64,000 nucleotides of DNA from Pacificitalea manganoxidans. GTDB lineage: Bacteria; Pseudomonadota; Alphaproteobacteria; Rhodobacterales; Rhodobacteraceae. The stretch covers positions 110,679 to 174,678 of the forward strand of contig NZ_CP021405.1 of the NCBI RefSeq assembly GCF_002504165.1, read 5' to 3'. Positions 53,643 to 61,914 of this stretch are shown in pieces. Both the position numbers and the translations under genes were made by a program. Under the pieces are notes generated by a model. The model made no database searches and was not told the DNA's origin. It saw nothing but the letters and a program-made list of their open reading frames with translations. The stretch's first letter is position 1, and every line of letters starts with the position of its first letter.

Positions 53643-53960
53643 ATGATTTACGATCACCGCACCTATGTTTGTCGTCCCGGCACCATCAAGAAACACATGA
53701 AGCTCTATGCCGATCACGGGTGGGAAGCGCAGCGGCGGCATCTGGGCCAGCCGGTCGTTTACGGCGCCGTCGAGACCGGCAACGTAAACTCCTATGTGCA
53801 TATCTGGGTGTTCGAGGATGCCGCCGACCGCGCGCAGAAACGCGCCAAGATGCAGGCAGACCCTGAATGGCAGGCCTATCTCGCCAAAAGCGCGGAGGCC
53901 GGCTATCTGGTCAGCCAGACCAACACCATCCTTACGCCCGCGCCGTTCTTCGACAGCTAA
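53643..53960 (+). CDS. NIPSNAP-family protein
   Basis: 105-residue protein of the dimeric alpha/beta barrel NIPSNAP family. The opening MIYDHRTYVCRPGTIKKHMK and the central NSYVHIWVFEDAADRAQKRA with a DPEWQAYL segment are typical. Members are small, sometimes enzymatic (monooxygenase- or isomerase-like) and often lie beside catabolic transporters. Divergent from the second tctC, sharing its 236-base promoter region. A good AGAGAGGG ribosome site precedes the ATG. Function unknown. Confidence 0.82.
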   Translation: MIYDHRTYVCRPGTIKKHMKLYADHGWEAQRRHLGQPVVYGAVETGNVNSYVHIWVFEDAADRAQKRAKMQADPEWQAYLAKSAEAGYLVSQTNTILTPAPFFDS

Positions 53961-54053
53961 GCGTCACGGATCAGGGGCGCAGCGGGGCCTGCCAATGCAG
54001 CGCCCGCGCCCCGTCCTCGCGCCCCGTCCCCGGTGCCGCGCTGGATGGCAAGG

Positions 54054-54767
54054 TCAGGCGAAATAGTCAGGGAAGCGGGTGCGGAATTCCTCGACCCAGT
54101 CGAGGTTTTTATGCAGATGCGCGCGCAAGGCGGCGATGGCCGCCGTTTCGTCCTGCGCCTCGATCGCGTCCAGCATTTCCTGATGCCCGTCGAGGATATT
54201 GGTGATTTTGGCGTCGGAATGCACCTGTAGCCGCCGCACCCGGTCCAGATGGCCCGCGCGGGAGCGGATCAGCCCGTGCAGATCATCCTGTTCGAGCCCT
54301 TCGAACAGCACCCGGTGGAAATATTCGTCCAGTTGCTGAAACACGCGAAGCTGGTCGCGGTCATCCGCCACGCTGCGCTGCAATTCGTTGACCGACCGGG
54401 CGCGTGCCACCACCTCGGGCGCGCCGCGTTGTGCCAGCCTGCGCACGACCTCGGTTTCCAATGCGACACGCAGGAAATGCGCTTGGTGGATTTTCGGCAG
54501 GTCGATCCGCGTCACCAAGGTGCGCGACTGGGGATAGATCAGCACCAGATCGTCCTGCTCCAGCCGCTGCAACGCATCGCGCAGGGGTGTCTGGCTGACG
54601 TCATATTCGCGCGCCAGTTCCGCCCGTAGCAGATTGGTGCCGGGCGGGATGTCGAGCGACAGGATTTTCTGCCGCAGGTCATCGTAAATCCGTGTGGCCG
54701 CCGTTGGCCTGTCGCGCGGCGTCGCGTAGCGCAGCATGTCCAAGGCGGCGTTGACGGAGAAGTTCAT
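54054..54767 (-). CDS. GntR-family (FCD) transcriptional regulator
   Basis: 237-residue regulator. The winged helix (about 25-95) includes LLRAELAREYDVSQTPLRDALQRLEQDD, and the FCD domain has FQQLDEYFHRVLFEGL and LDGHQEMLDAIEA with the His metal ligands. Divergent from kdgD, and near the second tctCBA system, so it likely controls both. The region upstream contains CTAAAATATTAG, an imperfect palindrome that may be part of the operator. Confidence 0.9.
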   Translation of the reverse strand: MNFSVNAALDMLRYATPRDRPTAATRIYDDLRQKILSLDIPPGTNLLRAELAREYDVSQTPLRDALQRLEQDDLVLIYPQSRTLVTRIDLPKIHQAHFLRVALETEVVRRLAQRGAPEVVARARSVNELQRSVADDRDQLRVFQQLDEYFHRVLFEGLEQDDLHGLIRSRAGHLDRVRRLQVHSDAKITNILDGHQEMLDAIEAQDETAAIAALRAHLHKNLDWVEEFRTRFPDYFA

Positions 54768-54968
54768 AGGCGCGGTCCAGCTATTATGGGCGCGGGGTCT
54801 GGCATAGGGGGCCCTGCGTCTCGCCGTTCTACCCCGGTTGACCGTCCTTGCAAACTAAAATATTAGTGCATATAAGCCGACACCGAAGCCGGTCCCATGC
54901 CCATCGGTTGGTATGTCGTCCCCGCCGGGCCAGCACCCATTCGCGCCACTCCGAGGAGTCTCCCCCCG

Positions 54969-55874
54969 ATGATCAGCCCCACCGACCTGCAAAACATCAT
55001 TCGAAACGGGCTTTTGTCCTTTCCGGTGACACCCTTCGATGCGCAGGACAACTTTGCCAAGGCGCCGTTTCAGGCGCATCTCGATTGGCTGTCGCAGTAT
55101 AAGGTCGCAGGCCTGATCGTTGCCGGGGGCACTGGCGAGATGTTTTCGCTCGCCCCGTCTGAGATCGTCGAGGTGGTGAAGGCCACGCGCGAGGTGGTGG
55201 GCGACGCGCCGGTGCTGGCGGGCTGCGGCTATGGTGTGCGCATGGCCTGCGATCTGGCCCGCGATATCGAGGCGGCGGGCGGCGACGGGATCTTGCTGCT
55301 GCCGCACTACCTGACCGAAGGCCCGCAGGAGGGTGTCGCGAACCGGGTGCGCGCGGTCTGTCAGGCCACCAATATGGCGGTGATTTTCTACAATCGCGGG
55401 CAATCGCGCATCTCGGCTGAAACGCTGGTGGAGCTGACCGAGGAATGTCCTAACCTGATCGGGTTCAAGGACGGCACCGGCGATATCGACACCGTGCGCC
55501 GGGTTACCGCCACGCTGGGCGACCGGCTGTCCTATATCGGCGGCATGCCGACCCATGAGCTGTTCGCGCAGGCGTATAAGGGGGCGGGGATGCCGACCTA
55601 TTCGTCGGCGGTGTTCAACTTCGTGCCGGAAACGGCACTGGAATTTCACGCCGCGTTCAGCGCGGGCGATGACGCGACCTGCGAGCGGATGCTGCGCGAA
55701 TTCTACTACCCGTTCGCCAAAATCCGCGACCGGAAAAGCGGCTATGCGGTCTCGGCCATCAAGGCGGGCGTCAGCCTGCGCGGCTTTGACACCGGCTCCG
55801 TGCGCGCGCCGTTGACCGATCTCACCGGCGAGGAGCGGGAAATGATGCAGGATCTGATCCGCGGGCGCGCCTGA
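54969..55874 (+). CDS. kdgD: 5-dehydro-4-deoxyglucarate dehydratase (KdgD)
   Basis: 301-residue DapA-superfamily enzyme converting 5-dehydro-4-deoxy-D-glucarate to 2-oxoglutarate semialdehyde, CO2 and water. KdgD landmarks: GLLSFPVTPFDAQ, IVAGGTGEMFSLAPSE, DGILLLPHYLTEGPQEG, VIFYNRGQSRIS, the Schiff-base Lys in LIGFKDGTGDID, and YSSAVFNFVPETALEF with RKSGYAVSAIKAG. ATG 54969 gives the family length. Divergent from a GntR regulator. This places hexarate or related sugar-acid breakdown at the locus, although the following semialdehyde dehydrogenase is not in the window. Confidence 0.88.
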   Translation: MISPTDLQNIIRNGLLSFPVTPFDAQDNFAKAPFQAHLDWLSQYKVAGLIVAGGTGEMFSLAPSEIVEVVKATREVVGDAPVLAGCGYGVRMACDLARDIEAAGGDGILLLPHYLTEGPQEGVANRVRAVCQATNMAVIFYNRGQSRISAETLVELTEECPNLIGFKDGTGDIDTVRRVTATLGDRLSYIGGMPTHELFAQAYKGAGMPTYSSAVFNFVPETALEFHAAFSAGDDATCERMLREFYYPFAKIRDRKSGYAVSAIKAGVSLRGFDTGSVRAPLTDLTGEEREMMQDLIRGRA

Positions 55875-55893
55875 TCGCGATCCGTCAGGTATC

Positions 55894-55926
55894 GGTCCGG
55901 GCAGGGACAGTCCCCGTGCCCGGACC
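55894..55926. terminator. Hairpin between kdgD and the convergent small gene
   Basis: Perfect ten-base arms GGTCCGGGCA (55894-55903) and TGCCCGGACC (55917-55926), with an inner GGGA/TCCC pair. It lies between convergent transcripts. No T-tract. Confidence 0.7.
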
Positions 55927-55934
55927 GCCCAAGG

Positions 55935-56255
55935 TCAGATCAGAACCGCAGCGTGCGACGAGGCGACCGTGTTCAGCGCGGCAAGGATGCCTGCCGGATC
56001 GCCGGTCTCATAGGCCGCGCTCAGCGCCGCAATGTCCTCTTTGAAGGCGGCGAAGCTCTGTTCGGTTTCCTTTGACAGAAGCGGCATCCGCTCATGCCGT
56101 TCGACGAAGGCTTCGGCAATCGTGCCCAGAACAAAGAACGCCGCGGCATGATCGGAGGGCTCGCCTGCCTTCTCATAGGCCAGCCGTGCCACGGCCCGGT
56201 AGGCGTGGATGCTGTTGCCCTGATCGGTCAGCGTCTGCAGGATGGTGCTGAACAT
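55935..56255 (-). CDS. Small helical hypothetical protein, end of pyr operon
   Basis: 106-residue, mostly helical cytoplasmic protein with no known motif. It begins MFSTILQTLTDQGNSIHAYR and has a central AAAFFVLGTIAEAFVERHER helix. ATG 56255 has a good site (AAAGGA) seven bases upstream; the open frame continues far upstream only because it lies antisense-frame within pyrE. It follows pyrE by 11 bases on the same strand, so it is the last member of the transporter/pyrimidine run. Function unknown. Confidence 0.7.
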   Translation of the reverse strand: MFSTILQTLTDQGNSIHAYRAVARLAYEKAGEPSDHAAAFFVLGTIAEAFVERHERMPLLSKETEQSFAAFKEDIAALSAAYETGDPAGILAALNTVASSHAAVLI

Positions 56256-56266
56256 TGGTCGTCCTT

Positions 56267-56977
56267 TCAGATATTCAGATGACGAGAGCCGCCATGCGCC
56301 GCGGACCAGTCGAGCGGCGCGTCGATGAAGGCCGCAAGCCGGTCGCGTTCGCCTGCGGTAAAGGCATCGCCGGCCTCGGCCGCCGCGAGAATGTCGCGCC
56401 AATTGGCCAAAGCGTGCAGCCGCAGACCATTCTCGGCCAGCGCGTCCCGCGTGCGGGGAAAGATGTCGTAGTGAAACAGCATCAGCACATCGCTCACTTC
56501 CAGCCCGGCCTGCCGCAATGCCTCGCAAAACCGGATCTTGGACGCGCCGTCGGTGGTCAGATCCTCGATCAGAACGACCCGCTGGCCCGGCTCGAACAGA
56601 CCTTCGATCATGGCGGCGGGGCCGAAACCCTGCGCGCGTTTGCGGACATATTGCATCGGCAGACCCGACAGCGCCGCGATCCACGCCGCAAAGGGAATGC
56701 CCGCCGTTTCGGCGCCCGCCACGGCGTCCAGCCGGTCGCGGCCAATTTCGGCGTCGAGGATTTCGGTCGCGAAGCCCATCAGCATCTCGCGGATCGCCGG
56801 GAAAGAGATCACCCGCCGCACGTTGATATAGGCGGGGCTGGCCACGCCGGAGGATAGGATGAAAGGCCGGTCCTCCGCCATCTGCACCGCACCGATATCG
56901 AGCAGGGCACGGGCCGTGCGCCGGGCATAATCGGCACGGGTTTCGGGGGTGAGCGGCATGGTCAACACTTCCTTCAT
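56267..56977 (-). CDS. pyrE: Orotate phosphoribosyltransferase
   Basis: 236-residue enzyme joining orotate and PRPP to orotidine 5'-phosphate. The PRPP-binding motif VVLIEDLTTDGAS (134-146) is complete, and RPFILSSGVASPAYINVR and MQYVRKRAQGFG (catalytic Lys/Arg loop) match PyrE. ATG 56977 follows GGAGG and overlaps the amidase stop by 4 bases. Being inside a transporter operon rather than a biosynthetic one, it probably serves salvage of imported orotate. Confidence 0.9.
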   Translation of the reverse strand: MKEVLTMPLTPETRADYARRTARALLDIGAVQMAEDRPFILSSGVASPAYINVRRVISFPAIREMLMGFATEILDAEIGRDRLDAVAGAETAGIPFAAWIAALSGLPMQYVRKRAQGFGPAAMIEGLFEPGQRVVLIEDLTTDGASKIRFCEALRQAGLEVSDVLMLFHYDIFPRTRDALAENGLRLHALANWRDILAAAEAGDAFTAGERDRLAAFIDAPLDWSAAHGGSRHLNI

Positions 56978-58233
56978 TCCTCGGCCTCCAGATATGCCGA
57001 AAGGATGGAGGTGCCCACCATGAAATCCGCAAGGTCCATCGCCTCGTCGGGATTGTGACTGCCATTGCGGTTGCGCACGAAAACCATGCCAGAGGGAATG
57101 CCCGCCTGTGCAAAGATCGCCGCGTCATGCCCGCCGCCCGAGGCCATCGTGAACGGCGCGCCGGTCACCTGCGCCATTGCCGTTTCCAGCCCGGCGATCA
57201 CGTCGGGATCCATCAGCGCGGGGGCCACCGCGACCTCTGGCCCGGTGTCAAAGCTGACGCCGCGACTGCGGGAGATGTCATCCATCTGCGCCCGCAGGTA
57301 GTCCCGCATCTGCGCCAGAACGGACCGGTCCTGCGACCGCACGTCGAGCGAGAAGCCCAACGTGTCGGGAATACGCGAAATCGCATGGCTTTCGGGATCG
57401 GTGCCGACGATGCCCGATGTCAGCACTAGATCGCTGCCAGTCCGCAGCAGGTGATCCCAGCTGGTATCGAGCCGGTGCATCAGTTCGGCAAAGGCCAGAA
57501 CGGGATCGTGGCGATAGGCGCGCGGCACCGCCCCCGAATGCCCGGCCTCGCCGCGACATTGGATCAGACGATGACGGAAATTGCCGCGAATGCCCGACAC
57601 GACCGCCGCAGGCAGCCCGCGTTCGACCAAAAGCGGGCCTTGCTCGATATGCAGTTCCAGATAGGCCTCGATCCGGGTCAGATCGCAGATCGGCTGCCGG
57701 GCGGCCAGCGGCGCGGTGTCGATGCCCAAGGACTGCAGATGTTCGCTGAGCGTCGCGCCATCGCCGCGATGGGGCGCGTCCAGTTCCGATTGCGGCAATT
57801 GCCCGGTGAGCATTTTCGAGCCCAGATAACAGGCCCCGAACCACGCGCTTTCTTCGCCGCGCATGGCGATGCATTTGACCGGGCGGCGGAACCGCTGGCC
57901 CCGGCGCGCGGCGCGGATCAGAACCAGCAGTCCGGCGATCACCCCGGCAAGCCCGTCGTAATTGCCGCCCATCGGGACCGAATCCACATGGCTGCCGATC
58001 AATAGCCAGCTTTCGGCATCCGCATGTTCGGGCAGGCAGAACAGCAGGTTGCGACCTGCGTCTTCCTCGACGCAGAGACCATTGGCGCGGGCAAAGCCCG
58101 CAAGCCAGTCCAGCGTCCGGGTTTCGATATCGGAAAACGCCGGGCGGCTGACGCCCTCGGTATCCGGCGACAGCGCACGGATTTCATCGAACGCCTGCTG
58201 GGCGAGGCTTTCTTCGATCGCGGTCGCCATCAT
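56974..58233 (-). CDS. M20-family N-carbamoyl-amino-acid/allantoate amidohydrolase
   Basis: 419-residue zinc amidase of the HyuC/AllC group. Metal ligands are seen in IGSHVDSVPMGGNYDG (His82, Asp93), AMRGEESAWFG (Glu127, Glu128), LELHIEQGP (His195) and the C-terminal RNRNGSHNPDEA (His). These enzymes hydrolyse a carbamoyl group from N-carbamoyl amino acids, ureidoglycolate-type or allantoate substrates. The pyr context makes N-carbamoyl-L-aspartate, the product of dihydroorotate hydrolysis, the most attractive substrate, though no motif proves it. Its ATG shares one base with the pyrD stop; the longer upstream frame is a shadow of pyrD. Confidence 0.87.
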   Translation of the reverse strand: MMATAIEESLAQQAFDEIRALSPDTEGVSRPAFSDIETRTLDWLAGFARANGLCVEEDAGRNLLFCLPEHADAESWLLIGSHVDSVPMGGNYDGLAGVIAGLLVLIRAARRGQRFRRPVKCIAMRGEESAWFGACYLGSKMLTGQLPQSELDAPHRGDGATLSEHLQSLGIDTAPLAARQPICDLTRIEAYLELHIEQGPLLVERGLPAAVVSGIRGNFRHRLIQCRGEAGHSGAVPRAYRHDPVLAFAELMHRLDTSWDHLLRTGSDLVLTSGIVGTDPESHAISRIPDTLGFSLDVRSQDRSVLAQMRDYLRAQMDDISRSRGVSFDTGPEVAVAPALMDPDVIAGLETAMAQVTGAPFTMASGGGHDAAIFAQAGIPSGMVFVRNRNGSHNPDEAMDLADFMVGTSILSAYLEAEE

Positions 58234-59186
58234 CACGCGGCCTCGTCGTCGGGCATCTCGACGCTGCCGATCACCTGCGACAGATCGGTGATGCCGTGAG
58301 CGGCGGTCCAGTCGGCAAGCTCGGCCACCAGCCGCGCCATGACGGTGGGCGACTGGAACGTGGCGGTGCCGACCTGCACGGCGCTGGCCCCGGCGATGAG
58401 GAATTCCAGCACGTCGTCCAGCGTGGCGATCCCGCCGCAGCCGATGACCGGGATCGTGCAGGCGCGGGTGCATTGGTAGGTCATGCGCAGGGCAATCGGC
58501 TTCATGGCCGGGCCGGACATACCGCCCATGACATTGCCCAGCCGGGGCCGCCGCGTGCGCACATCGATGGCCATGCCAAGCGCGGTGTTGGCGGTCACCA
58601 GCGCGTCCGCACCGGCGGCTTCGGCGGCCAGCGCGGTTTCCACCGGCTCGCCGGTATTTGGCGTCATCTTGGCCCAAAGCGGCAGATCGGTCGCGGCGCG
58701 CAACCGGCGCATCACCTGTTCGGTGGTGTCGGGTCGCATGGCAAACGCTTTGCCGTCCGCTTCGATATTGGGGCAGGAGATATTGGCCTCGATCGCGGCG
58801 ACGCCGGGCAGGCTGACCTCGGCGCAGAGCCGGGCGAATTCATCCATCGAATGGGCGGAGATCGACACCACCAGCGGCGCGCGATAGCCGCTCCAATAGG
58901 GCAGCATCTGATCGCGAAAATAGGCGACGCCCTTTGATGGAATGCCGATGGCGTTCAGCATCCCGCCTTGCAGATCGCAGACCCGTGGTGTGGGATTGCC
59001 GGGGCGGGTGCCGTGCATGATGGTTTTGAGCACATGCGCGCCCAGCAGATCGAGGTCAAAGACATCGGCCAGATCCTCGGAAAATGTGCCCGAGGCGGGC
59101 ATGACCGGATTGGCCAGCGTCAGATCCCCCACCCGCACCGACAGATCGGGCGCGGCGCTGGGGGCAAGAGGGTCGGAATGGGTCAT
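58233..59186 (-). CDS. pyrD: Dihydroorotate dehydrogenase, class 1B catalytic subunit
   Basis: 317-residue FMN enzyme interconverting dihydroorotate and orotate. The class 1 pattern is present: NPVMPASGTFSEDLADVFD, catalytic Cys in EANISCPNIEADGKAFAM, MTPNTGEP, TANTALGMAID, GNVMGGMSGPAMKPIALRM and VIGCGGIATLDDVLEFL with AVQVGTATF. There is no membrane helix, unlike the class 2 enzyme usual for pyrimidine synthesis in proteobacteria. The next gene encodes the PyrK-like flavin/iron-sulfur partner (4-base overlap), so the pair exchanges electrons with NAD and could run in the orotate-reducing direction. Confidence 0.9.
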   Translation of the reverse strand: MTHSDPLAPSAAPDLSVRVGDLTLANPVMPASGTFSEDLADVFDLDLLGAHVLKTIMHGTRPGNPTPRVCDLQGGMLNAIGIPSKGVAYFRDQMLPYWSGYRAPLVVSISAHSMDEFARLCAEVSLPGVAAIEANISCPNIEADGKAFAMRPDTTEQVMRRLRAATDLPLWAKMTPNTGEPVETALAAEAAGADALVTANTALGMAIDVRTRRPRLGNVMGGMSGPAMKPIALRMTYQCTRACTIPVIGCGGIATLDDVLEFLIAGASAVQVGTATFQSPTVMARLVAELADWTAAHGITDLSQVIGSVEMPDDEAA

Positions 59187-60028
59187 GCGATTGCCTCCGC
59201 GATGGGGAACACCGGACCTTCGCGGCAGACCCGGCGATGAACGATGCCATCGGCCTCTTGGAACGGGCGGACGCAGGCCTGACACATGCCCAGACCGCAG
59301 GCCATCTGCTGTTCCATCGCGATCTCGCCGGGGATGCCGTGGCGCGCGCCCAGATCCTGCAGCAGGCGCAGCAGCCGCGACGACCCACAGGTATAGAATG
59401 CATCGACCCGCCCGGCGGTGATCCGGGCTTCGATCAGGGCGCGCAGCGCATCGGGCGCGGAGGAGCCGTCTTCGTCATGCACCACGATCACCTCGGCGCC
59501 GTAGCCTTGGAACAGATCGACCGACATCGCCAGTTCGGGCCGCCGCGCGGAACAGATCGCCGTCAGCCGCCGCCCCTTCTGCTGCGCCATGCGCGCCAGC
59601 GGCGCCAGCGTCGCCAGCCCCACGCCGCGCGCCAGCAGCAACAGATCTTGCCAGTCATCGGCCATGGTAAAGCCCTGACCCAGCGGACCCAGAACATTCA
59701 GCCCATCGCCGGGCCGCAGGGTCGCCAGACCACGGGTTCCGGCGCCCGCGACCTTGTATAGAAACTGAAGCTGTCCGGCCTCGGCGTCATAGCCATAGAT
59801 GCTCATCGGGCGGCGCAGGAACGGATGCTCGCCCTCGGGCTCCGGGCACAGCAGCTGGAAAAACTGCCCCGGCTGGCAGGCGAGAACCTCCACCGGCGCG
59901 TCGAGCGTCAGCAGACGGTATTCGCCATTCACCGGCGTGTTCGACAGCACCACGGTGCGCGCCTCGGCGCAGCGCGCGGCGATGCCCGGCGCGACGGGAA
60001 CGGACAAAAGCGAAGGGATCAGGGTCAT
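59183..60028 (-). CDS. pyrK: PyrK-like electron-transfer subunit of dihydroorotate dehydrogenase
   Basis: 281-residue FAD and [2Fe-2S] protein. The FAD-binding beta-barrel has FFQLLCPEPEGEHPFLRRPMSIYG (RxxS-type) and the NAD-binding half LLLLARGVGLATLAPLA. The C-terminal cluster site is CGLGMCQACVRP, with a fourth Cys in RRVCREGPVF, matching PyrK. It links the PyrD FMN to NAD(H). An in-frame GTG lies two codons upstream of the chosen ATG. It overlaps pyrD by 4 bases. Confidence 0.9.
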   Translation of the reverse strand: MTLIPSLLSVPVAPGIAARCAEARTVVLSNTPVNGEYRLLTLDAPVEVLACQPGQFFQLLCPEPEGEHPFLRRPMSIYGYDAEAGQLQFLYKVAGAGTRGLATLRPGDGLNVLGPLGQGFTMADDWQDLLLLARGVGLATLAPLARMAQQKGRRLTAICSARRPELAMSVDLFQGYGAEVIVVHDEDGSSAPDALRALIEARITAGRVDAFYTCGSSRLLRLLQDLGARHGIPGEIAMEQQMACGLGMCQACVRPFQEADGIVHRRVCREGPVFPIAEAIA

Positions 60029-60040
60029 GGTCACGCTTTC

Positions 60041-61324
60041 TCAGCCGTAGATCAGGCGCGGCACGAGCAGCGAAATCTGCGGCACATAGGTGATGAGGAG
60101 TAGGACGATCACGTTGACCACCACGAACGGCCAGACACCGCGGATGATGTCCGTCACCGGTTTGCCCAGCGTCGAGGAGGCAACGAATATGTCGAGCCCG
60201 AATGGCGGTGTAATCATCCCAAGGCAGACGTTCAGCGTGACGACCATCCCGAAATGCACCGGGTCGATGCCAAAGCTGAGCGCGACGGGGTAAAGCGGCG
60301 GCACCAGCACCAGCAGGGTGGAGTTCGGATCGACGAACATCCCCGCGATGAAAAAGCACAGGTTCACCGCGATCAGAAACGCGATCTTGCCCGCATCCGC
60401 CGAGGCCAGCAGCCCAAGGATCATGTCCGGCACCTGCGCCAGCGTCACAAAGAACGAAATCAGCCCGCCCATCGCCAGCAGCACGAAAATGATGGCGGTG
60501 TTGATGGCGCTGTCCTCGGTGATGCGGATCAGCGCGCTCAGGTTCAGACTGCGGAACACCAGCATTTCGACGGCGATGGCGTAAACGACGCTGACGGCGG
60601 CGGCTTCGGTCGGGGTGATGGTGCCCGAATAGATGCCGCCCAGAATGATGACCGGCATGCCGAGCGCCCATTTCGCGTCCCACACCGCGCGCAGGCGGCC
60701 CGACCACGGCACCCGATCACCGTGGCTGACCTTGTCGCGGCGGGCCTGCAATTCGACAAAGACCGCAAAGGCGAGTCCCAGCACGATGCCCACGCCCAGA
60801 CCGGCGGCGAAGAGCTGCGAAATCGAGGTGCCGGTGATCCAGCCATAGATGATGAGCGTGATCGACGGCGGGATCAGCAGGGCGGTTTCGGCACTGGCGA
60901 CCAGCAGCCCAAGGCTGAACTTCTCGGAATAGCCTGCGCGGCGCATTTCGGGATAGGCCATGCGGCCCATCGCGGCGACGGTGGCAGGGGCCGAGCCGGA
61001 GACTGAGCCAAACGCCATCGAGCCGCCGACCACGACATGACCGATACCGCCACGGGTATGACCGACCAGCGCGGTCACCACCCCGATCAGCTGCCGGGCG
61101 ATCTGCCCCGAGCCCATCAGGTTCGCGGCAAAGATAAAGAACGGGATCGCCAGCAGGGTGGTGTGATCGATGCCCCCGACGATTTTCTGGACCACGGCCG
61201 GGTCCGGCAGGCGGGCGTAGAACGCCTCCTTATAGGCCAGCGCGGGCAGGCCCAGCACCAGCAGCATCTCGAACCCGGTGACCAGCAGAACCAGCGCCAG
61301 CGCGATAATGACGAGGAACATCAT
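60041..61324 (-). CDS. dctM: TRAP transporter large permease (DctM family)
   Basis: 427-residue inner-membrane protein with about eleven to thirteen hydrophobic segments. Motifs: FAANLMGSGQIARQLIGVV, GGSMAFGSVSGSAPATVAAM, RRAGYSEKFSLGLLVASAET and PNSTLLVLVPPLYPVALSFG with NVCLGMITPPFGLDIFVAS. It carries the substrate with ion symport together with DctQ and DctP. It overlaps dctQ by 4 bases and is 12 bases before pyrK, which ties the transporter to the pyrimidine genes. Confidence 0.93.
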   Translation of the reverse strand: MMFLVIIALALVLLVTGFEMLLVLGLPALAYKEAFYARLPDPAVVQKIVGGIDHTTLLAIPFFIFAANLMGSGQIARQLIGVVTALVGHTRGGIGHVVVGGSMAFGSVSGSAPATVAAMGRMAYPEMRRAGYSEKFSLGLLVASAETALLIPPSITLIIYGWITGTSISQLFAAGLGVGIVLGLAFAVFVELQARRDKVSHGDRVPWSGRLRAVWDAKWALGMPVIILGGIYSGTITPTEAAAVSVVYAIAVEMLVFRSLNLSALIRITEDSAINTAIIFVLLAMGGLISFFVTLAQVPDMILGLLASADAGKIAFLIAVNLCFFIAGMFVDPNSTLLVLVPPLYPVALSFGIDPVHFGMVVTLNVCLGMITPPFGLDIFVASSTLGKPVTDIIRGVWPFVVVNVIVLLLITYVPQISLLVPRLIYG

Positions 61325-61818
61325 TGGGTTGCCTCCTGCGGGGTAAAGCGGTCAATCACGCCGAACAGGCTCAACCCATAGCGCAGCGCCAACAGGACGA
61401 AGCCCACGACCGGCGCCATGTAGATCAGCCCGATCGGCACGCCGAGCGTGGGCGACACCTGCCCGGTTTTCAGCACGAACTGCACGAGACCAAAGGCCAG
61501 CCACGCGACATAGAGCGAAAAAAGCAGCCCCACTGTATCGATCACCTGCAACAACCGGCGGCGCAGCGGCTCGGGGAGCTTCTGACGCAGGTTGGTGATG
61601 CCCACATGCTTGCCCCGTTCCAGCGCCAGCCCCAGCGCGAGAAACACCAAAAACAGGTTCATCATCCGCACCGCTTCTTCGATCCAGGCGAAACGGCTGG
61701 CAAAGGTGCCGCCAATTTCGCGCGTCACGACGGAGCCGGTATAGAGCAGCACCATGATCAGGAAGAGAGCGACAAGCACGCTGCGCTCGATCTTCCTCAG
61801 CAGGTTAAGCAGTTGCAT
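61321..61818 (-). CDS. dctQ: TRAP transporter small permease (DctQ family)
   Basis: 165-residue inner-membrane protein with four hydrophobic segments (about residues 12-30, 50-70, 90-112 and 128-150). The EEAVRMMNLFLVFLALGLAL and HVGITNLRQKLPEPLRR segments are DctQ hallmarks. Coupled to dctM by a 4-base overlap. Confidence 0.9.
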   Translation of the reverse strand: MQLLNLLRKIERSVLVALFLIMVLLYTGSVVTREIGGTFASRFAWIEEAVRMMNLFLVFLALGLALERGKHVGITNLRQKLPEPLRRRLLQVIDTVGLLFSLYVAWLAFGLVQFVLKTGQVSPTLGVPIGLIYMAPVVGFVLLALRYGLSLFGVIDRFTPQEATQ

Positions 61819-61861
61819 CGGGGAAATCCTCCGGCGCCGAACGCCGTCAAGTCACGGGGAA

Positions 61862-61897
61862 AAATCGAAGGGCCCGCCGGTATCCAGCGGGCCCTTC
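61862..61897 (-). terminator. Partial terminator between dctP and dctQ
   Basis: Perfect 11-base arms GAAGGGCCCGC and GCGGGCCCTTC with a nine-base loop. In the minus-strand transcript it is followed by GATTTTT, so it fits a rho-independent terminator. Lying just after the binding-protein gene, it should let most transcripts stop after dctP and fewer read into the membrane and pyr genes. Confidence 0.8.
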
Positions 61898-61914
61898 CAG
61901 TGTATCGGCCCGGG

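Noticed and set aside
58234..58677. N-terminal extension of the M20 amidase
   Set aside because: The extension is pyrD in another frame; ATG 58233 coupled to the pyrD stop gives the normal family length.
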